NCBI RefSeq assembly: GCF_021654135.1
Contig: NZ_JAKGSD010000012.1
Span: forward strand, 1 to 64,000
Origin: Amycolatopsis tucumanensis
GTDB taxonomy: Bacteria > Actinomycetota > Actinomycetes > Mycobacteriales > Pseudonocardiaceae
Direction of reading: 5' to 3'
DNA: 64,000 nucleotides
In this document: positions 1-8,018 of the stretch, piece after piece
How positions within the stretch are numbered: position 1 is the stretch's first letter
Layout of the letters: each line of letters begins with the position of its first letter
Made by a program: the position numbers and the translations under genes
Notes under the pieces: generated by a model
Seen by the model: only the letters and a program-made list of their open reading frames with translations
What the model was told of the DNA's origin: nothing
Database searches by the model: none

Positions 1-1
1 C

Positions 2-319
2 CGCTCCCTGCTCGACACCCGCGCCGCCGCCACCCTCATGGCCAAACTCCGCGACAACACCCGCGACGACGGCCCGCTGGCCGGCCTCACCGAACGCGAA
101 CGCACCCTGCTCGACCTCATCGGCGAAGGACTCACCAACGCCCAGATCGCCCAGCGCATGTACCTCGCCGAAAAGACGATCAAGAACTACGTGTCGCGGC
201 TGCTGGCCAAGCTCGGCCTGGAACGCCGCACCCAGGCCGCCGTGCTGGCGGCCAAGCTGCACGACCGCGAGCACGCCGACGGCCCCCGTCGCGACACCTG
301 GTCACCCGTGCTGCGCTGA
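2..319 (+). CDS. DevR/NarL-type response regulator, C-terminal part (cut by window edge)
   Basis: Only the last 105 codons are present; the frame is already open at base 2, so the receiver domain lies outside the window. What remains is the linker and a LuxR-type four-helix DNA-binding domain. It is nearly the same as the C-terminus of the DevR encoded at 39429-40076: both share the linker RSLLD-RAAA-LMAK and the recognition helix [13 protein letters not shown], whose two Lys and one Asn are the DNA-contacting residues in mycobacterial DevR. By inference this paralogue reads the same GGGNC-N4-GNCCC boxes. The gene ends in front of a hairpin that a transposase remnant has split. The downstream gene is convergent. 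Whether it has a phosphorylatable Asp cannot be seen. Confidence 0.9.
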   Translation, partial: RSLLDTRAAATLMAKLRDNTRDDGPLAGLTERERTLLDLIGEGLTNAQIAQRMYLAEKTIKNYVSRLLAKLGLERRTQAAVLAAKLHDREHADGPRRDTWSPVLR

Positions 320-362
320 GTTTCCGCGCGCGGAAAGGGCCTCCGGCAAGCTCGGGTTCTAG

Positions 363-405
363 CGATCCCCGCAACACCCTGGATTTCAGGGAGTTGCGGG
401 GATCG
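363..405. repeat. Imperfect 19-bp-arm inverted repeat in front of the transposase
   Basis: Bases 363-381 pair with 387-405 with one A/A mismatch around a five-base loop (GATTT). The outer 13 bases (CGATCCCCGCAAC and its complement) match perfectly. The repeat ends on the GTG start of the transposase remnant, so it could be a sub-terminal transposase site or a hairpin limiting read-in translation. Confidence 0.6.
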
Positions 406-1011
406 TGGTTTCTGAGGGGTTGCGGGCGAGGTTTTTCGAGGCTCTGGACCGGGAGAGGGGCAGCATCTCGGGTGCTTCCCGGGCGGTCGAAGTGAATCGT
501 GCGACGGCGTACGGGTGGGCTCGTAACGCGGGTGTGCGGGGTCGGGGGAAGACGGGCACGGCCGGGCATCCGGGCCGGGCGGAGTACGACCGGCTTCGGG
601 CGGCCGGGGTCCGGCGGCGGGACGCCGCGGCACGGGTCGGGGTCCACGAACGCACCGCCAAGGACTGGGACCGCGGCATGTCGGGGCCGTCTCTTGATCC
701 AGACCCTGCCCGAGCACCTACGCGGCTCGCTGACCTGGGACCAGGGCTGCGAGATGGCCGCGCACAAGCAGTTCACGGCGGCCACCGGAGTACCGGTCTA
801 CTTCTGCGATTCGCACTGGCCCTGGCAACGGGGCTCGAACGAGAACACCAACGGCTTGCTACGCCAGTACTTCCCCAAGGGCACCGACCTGTCCGTGCAC
901 AGCGCCGCCGATCTCGAGCACGTCGCCCACCAACTCAACGGCCGACCACGCAAAACACTCGGCTGGAAGACCCCAGCCGAGTGCCTGCGTGATCTACTGA
1001 CAACGACATGA
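405..1011 (+). pseudogene. IS30-family transposase, internally deleted and frameshifted
   Basis: The 5' part (GTG at 405 to about 690) encodes an N-terminal helix-turn-helix region typical of actinobacterial IS30 transposases, with two helical repeats (around residues 18-33 and 65-85). The 3' part continues in a different frame (about 692-1011) and encodes the last third of the DDE domain, including the conserved NPWQRGSNE-like block (here [14 protein letters not shown]) and [11 protein letters not shown]. Roughly 200 residues between them, including the first catalytic Asp, are missing. The family is normally about 400 residues, so no active enzyme can be made. Confidence 0.85.
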
Positions 1012-1072
1012 ACCATCAGGTGTTGGGAAGCCCCAAGAATCCGGCAAGCGCCGGAGGCCCTTTTCCGTGTCC

Positions 1073-1423
1073 TCACTCCGCTTCGAGCGTCGCGCGAGCA
1101 CGGTGCAGGGTCAGCGGGATCAGGTGGCCGGTGACCGTCGCGGACGCGGCGAGCTCCCGGTAGGTGTCGTCGACGATCGCGCGCACCCGCGCCGGGTCCG
1201 CGCCGGGGAAGGCCTGCCGCAGTTCCCCGACCACGGCGGCCAGCTCGTCGGCGACGAGGTGGGAGCCGGCCGGGGCGGGCGGACGCTGCCGGTAGGCCTC
1301 GCTGGCGAAGTAGCGGCGCATCGACGCCTCCGCGAGATCCGCCGCCGAATGCGCCTGGCTCGTGCGGGACGCCGCGCTCTGCCGCGCTTCCCGTGCCGCC
1401 TTCTTGTTTTCGATGTCGCTCAT
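1073..1423 (-). CDS. Three-helix-bundle dimerization-domain protein
   Basis: This 116-residue soluble protein has a charged N-terminus (residues 1-30) followed by a predicted three-helix segment (about 30-112) resembling the small actinobacterial three-helix bundle dimerization domain, with a VRAIVDDTYREL-like middle helix. Its biochemical role is unknown. It is the last gene of a four-gene operon (3387 to 1073) with two universal stress proteins and an Rv1733c-type protein, 12 bases downstream of the preceding stop. The start has a GAGGAG ribosome site. Context suggests a hypoxia or stasis role. Family assignment is from remembered sequence character, not a search. Confidence 0.7.
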   Translation of the reverse strand: MSDIENKKAAREARQSAASRTSQAHSAADLAEASMRRYFASEAYRQRPPAPAGSHLVADELAAVVGELRQAFPGADPARVRAIVDDTYRELAASATVTGHLIPLTLHRARATLEAE

Positions 1424-1435
1424 GACGTCGTCTCC

Positions 1436-2320
1436 TCACACGTCTTCCGGATCTTCGGGCACCACCGCGACCGGGCAGGGCGCCCGGAAGGCCAGGGACT
1501 GGCTCGTCGAGCCGAGCAGCAGCCCCGCGAACGCGCTGCTGCCGTGGGTGCCCACCACGAGCAGGCGGGCGTGCTGCCCGAACTCGAGCAGGGTGTGCCC
1601 GGGACGCCCGCGCAGCACCAGGTACTCCACCGGCACCCCGGGGAACTCCTCGGTCAGCGGCGCCATCCGGGCGACCAGCGCGCGGTGTTCCGCGTCGTGC
1701 CGGTCCGCCGGGTCCCCCGGCGCCGCGTGCCAGGTCCGCACCGCGGTGACCGAGGTGCCGTACAGCGCGGCCATCTTCATCGCGTAGCGGGCGGCGGTGA
1801 TGGTGCCGTCGACGCCGACCACGATCGAACCCTGGTCGGTGACGCGGCCGCGGACGACCACGACCGGGCGGTGACCGTGCACGGTGAGCGCCAGGCCGCA
1901 GGAGCCGAACACGAGGCTGCTGAGGCCGCCGGAGCCGTCGTGCCCGAGGACCACCGACGCGGCGTGCTCGGACTCGCGGCGCAGCACGCCCCGCGGATCG
2001 CCCTCGCACAGCCGCTGCTCCACCGGCACCCCGGGCGCGGTCTCCTGCGCCACCGCTTCGGCGGCCCGCAGCCGGTCGGCGCCCCACGCCCGCAGTTCCG
2101 CGCGGATCTGGTCCGCGTTCATGCTCAGCGCGGGGTAGTCCCGGTCGCTGCGCGGGTAGGCGTGGACCAGGCGCAGCGGCACGCCCAGCCGGGCGGCGTC
2201 CCGGGCGCCCCAGCGCACCGCGTCGAGCGCCGAGCCGGACCCGTCCACGCCGACCACGACCGGCCGCATGCGATTACGGGCGGGCGCGCGGGTTTCCTGG
2301 GTCTGTAGCCGCACGGTCAT
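1436..2320 (-). CDS. Tandem universal stress protein (two USP domains)
   Basis: The 294-residue protein has two UspA folds. The first (about 18-150) opens with VVVGVDGSGSALDAV and the second (about 160-294) with SIVVGVDGTITAARYAM. Each ends in the ATP-binding signature: GHDGSGG-(x)-LVFGS in the first and GTHGSSAFAGLLLGS in the second. This is the architecture of the mycobacterial DosR-regulated Rv2005c/Rv2623 class, which bind ATP and influence entry into growth arrest. It lies eight bases downstream of an Rv1733c-type gene. ATG 2320 is preceded by TGAGGA. The DevR boxes at 3454-3489 probably drive the whole operon. Confidence 0.92.
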   Translation of the reverse strand: MTVRLQTQETRAPARNRMRPVVVGVDGSGSALDAVRWGARDAARLGVPLRLVHAYPRSDRDYPALSMNADQIRAELRAWGADRLRAAEAVAQETAPGVPVEQRLCEGDPRGVLRRESEHAASVVLGHDGSGGLSSLVFGSCGLALTVHGHRPVVVVRGRVTDQGSIVVGVDGTITAARYAMKMAALYGTSVTAVRTWHAAPGDPADRHDAEHRALVARMAPLTEEFPGVPVEYLVLRGRPGHTLLEFGQHARLLVVGTHGSSAFAGLLLGSTSQSLAFRAPCPVAVVPEDPEDV

Positions 2321-2327
2321 CGTTTCC

Positions 2328-2906
2328 TCACCACCGGGTCTTGTCGCTGCCGAGCTCGGACCATTCGCGTTCCCAGGCCCCCAGGCGCAGCCGGTCGAGA
2401 CCGGCGCGCACCAGCGCGACGAGCGACCCCAGCGCCACCACGACGCCGAGCCACGCCAGGAACCCCGCGGCGAGGGCCACGGTCAGTGCGTTGCCCGCGG
2501 TCAGCGGCGCGGGCGCGGGCTCCCCGGCCGGGTCGACCCAGACGGGGACCCGGTCACCGGGCCCGGTGCCGCGGCCGACCGGAACGGTGCCGGTGCGGTC
2601 GCTGCCGTCGGGCAGGCGCCACACCGCGGTGGCGGTCCCGTCGTCGCTGTCGGGGCTGGGCGGGGTCACGTCCAGCACCACCGCCTCCACCTCGCGCCGT
2701 TCGGCCTGCTGCTGCCGGGAAACCGCTGTCTCGGCAGCCCGGACCTCGGAGACGACGACACCGGCCACCGGGACCGCGGCCAGCGCCGCGAGCACCGCGG
2801 TGGCCAGCACGGCCGCCTCCGCGCGGTCCCACGCCCTGGCGAGCGAGCCGCGGCCCGGGCTGATGAGCCGCCACTGCCTGCTCAGCCACACCATGATCGG
2901 TGACAT
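2328..2906 (-). CDS. Rv1733c-family membrane protein
   Basis: The 192-residue protein has one transmembrane helix near residues 34-55, an extracytoplasmic middle region containing the family block GDRVPVWVDPAG (around 125-137), and a second helix near 145-170, followed by a basic, Trp-containing tail. This is the layout of Mtb Rv1733c, a DosR-regulon protein of unknown function. I chose ATG 2906 over an ATG at 2927 because GGGGAGGAG sits six to seven bases before it. It lies between two universal stress genes with short gaps, so it is co-transcribed. A second paralogue is at 17446-18030. Confidence 0.88.
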   Translation of the reverse strand: MSPIMVWLSRQWRLISPGRGSLARAWDRAEAAVLATAVLAALAAVPVAGVVVSEVRAAETAVSRQQQAERREVEAVVLDVTPPSPDSDDGTATAVWRLPDGSDRTGTVPVGRGTGPGDRVPVWVDPAGEPAPAPLTAGNALTVALAAGFLAWLGVVVALGSLVALVRAGLDRLRLGAWEREWSELGSDKTRW

Positions 2907-2931
2907 CGACGCTCCTCCCCCCAGCACGCGC

Positions 2932-3387
2932 TCAGACCATCGGGCCGGGCTGGTAGTCCACTTCGGCCAGTGGGTGCCGGGCCGCGCGCGCGGCGGGCAC
3001 GATCACCACCGGGCAGTGCGCCCGGCGCAGGCACTGCGCGCCGACGGACCCGACCAGCGCGCGCATGATCCGCCCGTAGCCGTGGCTGCCGAGCACGAGC
3101 ATGGCCGCGTCCGCCGCGGCGGACAGCAGCACCTCCGCCGGCTCGCCCTCGGTGACCTCCGGCCGGATCTTCGCCTCCGGCTGTTCGCGGTGCGCGCGAT
3201 CCACCATCTCGCCGAGGGCGCGCCGGTGCGCGGTGAACACGGCCTCGGCCGTCGCCCCGCCACCCGGGTAGCTCCAGGCGTGGACCGCCACCACTTCCCG
3301 GCCGGTCCGCGCGGCTTCGCCCGCCGCCCACCGCAACGCGGCGGCACTGCCCGCGGAGCCGTCCACTCCCACCACGATCGCGGCCAT
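2932..3387 (-). CDS. Single-domain universal stress protein
   Basis: This 151-residue UspA-fold protein starts AAIVVGVDGSAGSAAALRWA and ends with the nucleotide-binding signature GSHGYGRIMRALVGSVG-(x9)-CPVVIV. One domain only, so dimerization is expected. It is the first gene of the operon running to 1073. The ATG at 3387 has GAGAGG upstream; an open frame continues further 5' but lacks a better site and would run into the SulP gene's 3' flank. The DevR box core 3454-3467 is centred 73 bases before the start, the same distance as at 18097 and 36169. Confidence 0.92.
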   Translation of the reverse strand: MAAIVVGVDGSAGSAAALRWAAGEAARTGREVVAVHAWSYPGGGATAEAVFTAHRRALGEMVDRAHREQPEAKIRPEVTEGEPAEVLLSAAADAAMLVLGSHGYGRIMRALVGSVGAQCLRRAHCPVVIVPAARAARHPLAEVDYQPGPMV

Positions 3388-3453
3388 GACGCCGTCCTCT
3401 CGCCGGTCGTTTTCCTTGTGTCCCAGCCTGGTCCGGCGGCGCGAGGTGGTGAA

Positions 3454-3489
3454 GGGCCGATGGTCCCCGTCGTGAGGGCCCTGCGGCGG
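3454..3489. promoter_or_regulatory. DevR box pair upstream of the usp operon
   Basis: GGGCCGATGGTCCC at 3454-3467 fits GGGNC-N4-GNCCC exactly. Twenty-two bases on, GGGCC-CTGC-GGCGG (3476-3489) keeps only the first half-site. The nearest start is the minus-strand usp gene at 3387. Confidence 0.65.
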
Positions 3490-3503
3490 TTTCCGGCGCG
3501 CCG

Positions 3504-5225
3504 TCAGGGCGCCAGCGGATCGGGTGGCACCACCGGCGCGCGCACGCCGTCCGGCGGCCGCCCGTGGCGGGCGGTGTACCAGCCGACGTAGGCGGCGACC
3601 GCCGCGGGCAGCGTCGGGAAGATCCGGTCCTCCCCCAGCTCCGCGGTGAACCCGGCGGCGCTCAGCTCGTCGTGCAGTTCCTGCTTCACCCGGGCCATCG
3701 CGAACACGATCCCCCGGCTCGCGAGCTCGCGCCGCAGGCCGGTCAGGGTCTCCAGCGCGGTGCTGTCGATGTCCACATTGGCCTCGGCGTTGAGCAGGAA
3801 CCACTCCGGCGCGGCGCCGTCCAGCGAGTCCAGCGCCCGGCGCCGGAAATCCTCGGCGTTGGCGAAGAACAGCGGCGCGTCGTAGCGGTACACGAGCAGC
3901 CCGGGCACCACCCGCGAGCCCGGGTAGTCGCCGATGTCGTGCATGCCGGGCACCCCCGGCGCGTACCCGAGCACCGCCGCGTGCGGCCGCGCGACCTTGC
4001 GCAGCAGGTCCAGCAGCGACAGCCCGATCGCGACCAGGATGCCGTAGAGCACGCCGAGCACGAGGACCCCGGCCAGCGTCGCGACCGCCAGTACCGCCTC
4101 GCTGCGCCGGAAAGCCGCGATGCGGCGGAACTCGGCCACGTCGATCAGCCGCAGCGCGGCGTACACCACGACGGCGCCCAGCGCGGCGGCGGGGAACGCG
4201 GCCAGCACCGGCCCGGCCACGAACATGGCCAGCACCACGGTCACCAGCGTCACCACGGAGTAGAGCTGGCTGCGGGCGCCCAGCGCGTCGGCGATCGCCG
4301 TCCAGCTGCCGCTGCAGCTGACCGGCAGCCAGCGCAGGAACCCGGCCGCCAGGTTCACCAGCCCCAGCGCGCGCAGTTCCCGGTCGGCGTCGACGCGTTC
4401 GCCGTGCCTGCTGCCGAACGCGCGTGCGGTGAGCACCATGTCGGAGAACCCGACCAGCGCGATCCCGGCCGCGGGCAGCAGCAGCGACGGCAGATCGGCC
4501 GCGGCCACGTTCGGCAGCCCGGGCACGGGCAGCCCGGACGGCACGTCGCCGACCACCCGGACACCCGCGTCCTGCCCGCCGGCGAGGGCGACCACGCCCG
4601 TGGCGAGCAGCATCGCCAGCAGCGGGCCCGGCGCCCGCGGCAGCAGGCGCGCCACCACCAGCAGGAACGCCAGCACCGCCGCCGACACCGCCACCGCGGG
4701 CCAGTGCACGCGGTCCAGCGCGCCGAACCAGGACGCCACCTCCGCGACCAGACCGTCACCGGACACCGGGACGCCGGTGAGCGTGCTCAGCTGGCTCACG
4801 ACCATGATCACCGCGATGCCGGCCAGGTAGCCGACGAGCACGGGTTTGGACAGCAGGTCGGCGAACATCCCCAGCCGCACCAGACCGCCGAGCAGACAGA
4901 TCCCGCCGACGATCAGCGCGAGGACGGCCGCCAGAGCCGCGTACCGGCCCGGATCCCCGGCGGCCAGCGGAGCCAGCGCCACCGCGGTCATCAGCGCCGT
5001 GGTCGACTCCGGACCCACGGACAGGCGGCGCGAACCGCCCACGACGACGTACACCGCCAGCGGGCCGATCGCGGCCCACAACCCGGCCACCGGCGGCAGC
5101 CCGGCGATCCGCGCGTAGGCCATGACCTGCGGGATCAGGTAGGCGGCCACGGTCACCCCGGCCAGCACGTCGCCGCGCAGCCAGGCCCGGCGGTACCCGG
5201 CGAGGCCGGGCAGCGCGCCGCGCAC
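3504..5225 (-). CDS. SulP-family anion permease with STAS domain
   Basis: The 573-residue protein has a membrane domain (about 10-410) with roughly 10-12 helices, including the SulP motif region YLIPQVMAYARIAGLPPVAGL and a VGPES segment. A cytoplasmic STAS domain follows (about 440-555: FFANAEDFRRR, then NVDIDSTALETL). SulP members carry sulfate, bicarbonate or other anions; the substrate cannot be read from sequence. The GTG start at 5225 sits one base after the stop of the acetyltransferase gene, so the two are almost certainly coupled. An in-frame ATG at 5291 lies inside that gene and is unlikely. Coupling to a protein acetyltransferase under a DevR-type promoter suggests a role in anaerobic pH or carbon balance. 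Confidence 0.9.
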   Translation of the reverse strand: MRGALPGLAGYRRAWLRGDVLAGVTVAAYLIPQVMAYARIAGLPPVAGLWAAIGPLAVYVVVGGSRRLSVGPESTTALMTAVALAPLAAGDPGRYAALAAVLALIVGGICLLGGLVRLGMFADLLSKPVLVGYLAGIAVIMVVSQLSTLTGVPVSGDGLVAEVASWFGALDRVHWPAVAVSAAVLAFLLVVARLLPRAPGPLLAMLLATGVVALAGGQDAGVRVVGDVPSGLPVPGLPNVAAADLPSLLLPAAGIALVGFSDMVLTARAFGSRHGERVDADRELRALGLVNLAAGFLRWLPVSCSGSWTAIADALGARSQLYSVVTLVTVVLAMFVAGPVLAAFPAAALGAVVVYAALRLIDVAEFRRIAAFRRSEAVLAVATLAGVLVLGVLYGILVAIGLSLLDLLRKVARPHAAVLGYAPGVPGMHDIGDYPGSRVVPGLLVYRYDAPLFFANAEDFRRRALDSLDGAAPEWFLLNAEANVDIDSTALETLTGLRRELASRGIVFAMARVKQELHDELSAAGFTAELGEDRIFPTLPAAVAAYVGWYTARHGRPPDGVRAPVVPPDPLAP

Positions 5226-5226
5226 C

Positions 5227-7854
5227 TCAGATCCGCAGGCGCCGCAGGAACGGCTCGGCCGGGGTGTGCGGGGCGAGCCGGACCCGCGCATCCAGCACCA
5301 GGCATCCGCCCTCGTGCGCGACCACCGGGTTCAGGTCGAGCTCGGCGACCTCCGGCAGCACCTCGGCGAGACGGCTCAGCCGCACCAGCACGTCCCGCAG
5401 CGCGGCCCGGTCGAAGCCGCCTGGGCCGAACAGGTGCGGCGAGGACCGCAGGCCGGACAGCAGCAAATCGGCGTCGCGCGACGTCAGCGGCGCCAGCCGT
5501 GCGGCGCGGTCGGCCACCAGGTCGGTGTCCACCCCGCCGAGCCCGAACACCACGAGCGGCCCGAACACGTCGTCCCCGGCGATCCCAGCCAGGACCTCGC
5601 GGGCGTGGGCGACCATCGGCTGCACCACGACACCGCGCCACTGATCGCCGAACCGGTCGCGCCAGCGGTGCACGATTTCGCGCAGCTGGTTCTCCCCGCG
5701 GACGTCCAGCGCGACCCCGCCGCCGCTGCTCTTGTGCACCAGGCCCGTTGCGCAGGCCTTCACGGCGACCGGTCCGCCCAGCTCGCGCAGGGCGTCCACC
5801 GCCTCGTCGGCATCGGTGGCGAACCGGGTGGCGACGACCGGGATCCCGAAGCAGCGCAGCAGCCGCGTGGCGTCCAGCGGGTCGAGCCAGCCGGTCGCGC
5901 CTGCCACGATGCGGCGGGCCGCGGCGGTGTCCACATCGGACAGTCGCGGTGGCGCTTCGTCCGGCTCGGCGCGCCAGGCGGCGTAGCGGGCGAGGCTGCC
6001 CAGAGCGCCGGCCGCGCCGAGGGCGTCCGCGTAGGACGGCACGAGCCCGTCCGCGGTGAGCAGGGGTTCCACGAACGGCAGCTGCCCGGGGCGCACGACG
6101 AGCACGGGCTTGTCCCCCGCGTGCCTCGTAGCCACTCCGGTGAGCGGGTCGCCGACCGCGGTCGCGACGCCGGCCACGACGACGGCGTCGATCCCGTCGT
6201 CGGCCAGCACCGCGTCCAGGCAGGCGCCGAACACCTCCGCCGTCACGGCCGCGGTGGTGTCCACCGGGTTGCGCACGGACGCCTGGGCGGGCAGCAGTTC
6301 CCGCAGCCGCGACACCGTGCCCGGGCTCAGGTCCGGCAGTTCCAGACCGTGCCGGGCGCACGCGTCGGCCGCGAGGACACCCGCACCGCCGGCGTTGCTC
6401 AGCACCGCGACCCGCCGCCCCGCGGGCAGCGGCTGCCACGACAACGCCGCGACCGCCTCCAGCAGTTCGGTCACGCTGTCCACCGCGATCACGCCGGCCT
6501 GCTCGTACAGCGCGTCCCGGGTGACGGCAGGCGTCGCGGTCGCCGCGGTGTGCGAGGCGGCCGCGCGCCGCGCGGTCTCGGTCTGCCCGGTCCGCACGGC
6601 CAGCACGGGTTTGACCCGGGCCAGGTCGCGGGCGATGCGAGCGAACTTGCGCGGGTTGCCGAACGACTCCAGGTACAGCACGGCGAGGTCGGTGCGCGGG
6701 TCCTCGCGCCACCAGCGCAGCAGGTCGTTGCCGCTGACGTCGTACTTGTCGCCGGTGGACACCATCGTCGACACGCCGAGTCCCAGCCGCCGCAACGCCT
6801 CCACGACCGCGATGCCGAAGCCGCCGGACTGCGTCACGACACCCACCCGGCCGGACGGCATGCGCCCCGGCGCGAAGGTGGCGTTCAGGCGGATCCCGTC
6901 CTCGGTGTTGGCCACGCCGACGCAGTTGGGCCCGACCAGCCGGACCCCGTGCGTGCGGGCGGCGCGGACGGTGCGGGCGCCGAGGCCGGTGCCGGTCAGC
7001 CCGGCCGAGATGATGACGGCCGCACGGGTGCCGCGGCGGCCGCACTCCTCGACGACCCCGGGCACCGCGGGCGCGGGCACGCACACGACCGCCAGCTCGG
7101 GGGTTTCGGGCAGGTCGGCGACTGAGCTCGCGCACGGTACGCCGGCGATGTCGCGGGCGTGCGGGTTGACCGCCGACAAGCGACCGGAGTAGCCGCCCTC
7201 GGCTAGGTTGACCAGCACGGCGTGCCCGACCGAGGCCGGGTCCCGGCCCGCGCCGATCACCGCGACCGACCGCGGCTGCAGCACGTGCCGCAAACTCGCG
7301 ACGTCCGCGATGCGCTCCCGCTCGGCCAGCCGGCTGCGGAAGGCCTCGTCCTCGTCCAGGCCGATGCTGAAGTCGCACTCCGATCCGGCCGCGCTGACGA
7401 GGTAGGGCAGGCCGAGGTCGGCGAAGACCCGAAGCATGCGGGAGTTCTCCGCCAGCACCTGGCCGGTGAACCGCCGGATTCCCTGCCCGCGGGCCAGCGC
7501 CACGAGGTGTTCCAGCAGCAGGGTGCCGACGCCGTGCGCCTTCGCCGCGGAACCGACCGCGAGGGCGAGCTCGGCCTCGGTGGGTTCGGCGGAGACCTCG
7601 TAGTGCGCGACGCCGACCAGCTCGCCGTGCCGGAACGCGCCCACCGCGGCCCGCCGCGGCCCGGGTTCGGCGCACATGCGCGCGACCAGCTCGTCCAGGC
7701 GGCCGGGCAGTCCGAAGAACCGGAAATAGCTGTCGCGTTCGTCGAGGCCCTCGTGCAGCGCGAGCGCCGCGGGGGCGTCGGCGGGCCGCAGCGGGCGGAT
7801 CTCGACCACCTCACCGTCGGCCAGCACCGCCGCCACGTCCTGTCCTGCCGTCAT
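5227..7854 (-). CDS. GNAT acetyltransferase fused to NDP-forming acyl-CoA synthetase-like domains (protein acetyltransferase)
   Basis: The 875-residue protein is arranged as GNAT domain (about 15-165, acetyl-CoA loop AHGVGT), CoA-binding domain (about 190-310), succinyl-CoA-ligase-like domain (about 320-470) and ATP-grasp domain (about 490-870). In enterobacterial Pat/PatZ the GNAT domain is C-terminal; N-terminal placement is the actinobacterial arrangement. Such enzymes acetylate Lys of acyl-CoA synthetases and other proteins. The synthetase part keeps an AAASHTAATA segment, the position of the catalytic His in active ADP-forming synthetases, so residual ligase activity is possible. ATG 7854 has AAAGGA five bases upstream; GTG 7857 is spaced worse. 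The gene is first in an operon with SulP. Confidence 0.88.
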   Translation of the reverse strand: MTAGQDVAAVLADGEVVEIRPLRPADAPAALALHEGLDERDSYFRFFGLPGRLDELVARMCAEPGPRRAAVGAFRHGELVGVAHYEVSAEPTEAELALAVGSAAKAHGVGTLLLEHLVALARGQGIRRFTGQVLAENSRMLRVFADLGLPYLVSAAGSECDFSIGLDEDEAFRSRLAERERIADVASLRHVLQPRSVAVIGAGRDPASVGHAVLVNLAEGGYSGRLSAVNPHARDIAGVPCASSVADLPETPELAVVCVPAPAVPGVVEECGRRGTRAAVIISAGLTGTGLGARTVRAARTHGVRLVGPNCVGVANTEDGIRLNATFAPGRMPSGRVGVVTQSGGFGIAVVEALRRLGLGVSTMVSTGDKYDVSGNDLLRWWREDPRTDLAVLYLESFGNPRKFARIARDLARVKPVLAVRTGQTETARRAAASHTAATATPAVTRDALYEQAGVIAVDSVTELLEAVAALSWQPLPAGRRVAVLSNAGGAGVLAADACARHGLELPDLSPGTVSRLRELLPAQASVRNPVDTTAAVTAEVFGACLDAVLADDGIDAVVVAGVATAVGDPLTGVATRHAGDKPVLVVRPGQLPFVEPLLTADGLVPSYADALGAAGALGSLARYAAWRAEPDEAPPRLSDVDTAAARRIVAGATGWLDPLDATRLLRCFGIPVVATRFATDADEAVDALRELGGPVAVKACATGLVHKSSGGGVALDVRGENQLREIVHRWRDRFGDQWRGVVVQPMVAHAREVLAGIAGDDVFGPLVVFGLGGVDTDLVADRAARLAPLTSRDADLLLSGLRSSPHLFGPGGFDRAALRDVLVRLSRLAEVLPEVAELDLNPVVAHEGGCLVLDARVRLAPHTPAEPFLRRLRI

Positions 7855-7950
7855 CACGGTCCTTTCGTGGTGCCGCAGCGGGCCGAACCCCGCCCCACGA
7901 GCAAACCCCGGCGACGGCGGGGCCGACGCGGGCCCGCGTCACCAATCGGG

Positions 7951-7987
7951 AGGACCGGAGTCCCTGGGCGGGGAGGACGAAAGACCC
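7951..7987. promoter_or_regulatory. DevR box pair between divergent acetyltransferase and OmpR-type genes
   Basis: AGGACCGGAGTCCC (7951-7964) and AGGACGAAAGACCC (7974-7987) each differ from GGGNC-N4-GNCCC at the first base only; they are 23 bases apart. The second overlaps the -35 position expected for the rightward gene if CACAAT at 8007-8012 is its -10 element. Confidence 0.6.
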
Positions 7988-8006
7988 TCGCGCCGGCGGG
8001 CCGGGA

Positions 8007-8012
8007 CACAAT
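8007..8012 (+). promoter_or_regulatory. Candidate -10 element of a leaderless transcript
   Basis: CACAAT lies six bases before the GTG at 8019, and no Shine-Dalgarno sequence precedes that GTG. Leaderless mRNAs are common in actinobacteria, so transcription probably starts at or next to the start codon. Confidence 0.4.
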
Positions 8013-8018
8013 GGCCGG

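Larger units (their letters stand above)
351..1040 (+). mobile_element. IS30-family element remnant with 8-bp flanking direct repeats
   Basis: The 690-base segment is bounded by the direct repeat CCGGCAAG at 343-350 and 1041-1048, which reads as a target-site duplication. The segment carries only the two ends of an IS30-type transposase. The outer ends share an AACACC block (375-379 region on the left; the complement near 1017-1023 on the right) but otherwise match poorly as terminal inverted repeats. IS30 elements usually make 2-3 bp duplications, so an 8-bp repeat is unusual. The family call rests on the C-terminal protein similarity. Confidence 0.7.
332..1065. terminator. Bidirectional terminator hairpin split by an insertion
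   Basis: The left arm (332-346, GGAAAGGGCCTCCGG) and the right arm (1051-1065, CCGGAGGCCCTTTTC) are complementary but lie 704 bases apart. Removing 351-1048 joins them across a six-base loop (CAAGCG) and restores a strong hairpin with a T-rich 3' end between two convergent genes. The arms therefore look like the original shared terminator, now interrupted. Confidence 0.7.

Noticed and set aside
321-336. Perfect palindrome TTTCCGCGCGCGGAAA after the left-edge regulator
   Set aside because: It could be a small terminator, but it overlaps the arm of the larger split hairpin, which explains the region better.
3564-6059. Very long open frame antisense to the SulP and acetyltransferase genes
   Set aside because: It has Arg/His/Gln/Gly-rich low-complexity translation with no domain, and lies opposite genes with clear motifs; typical of high-GC codon periodicity.
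7880-7935. GGGCC-rich segments that resemble further DevR boxes near the acetyltransferase start
   Set aside because: Second half-sites do not fit GNCCC and the spacing is off register; ordinary GC-rich sequence explains them.
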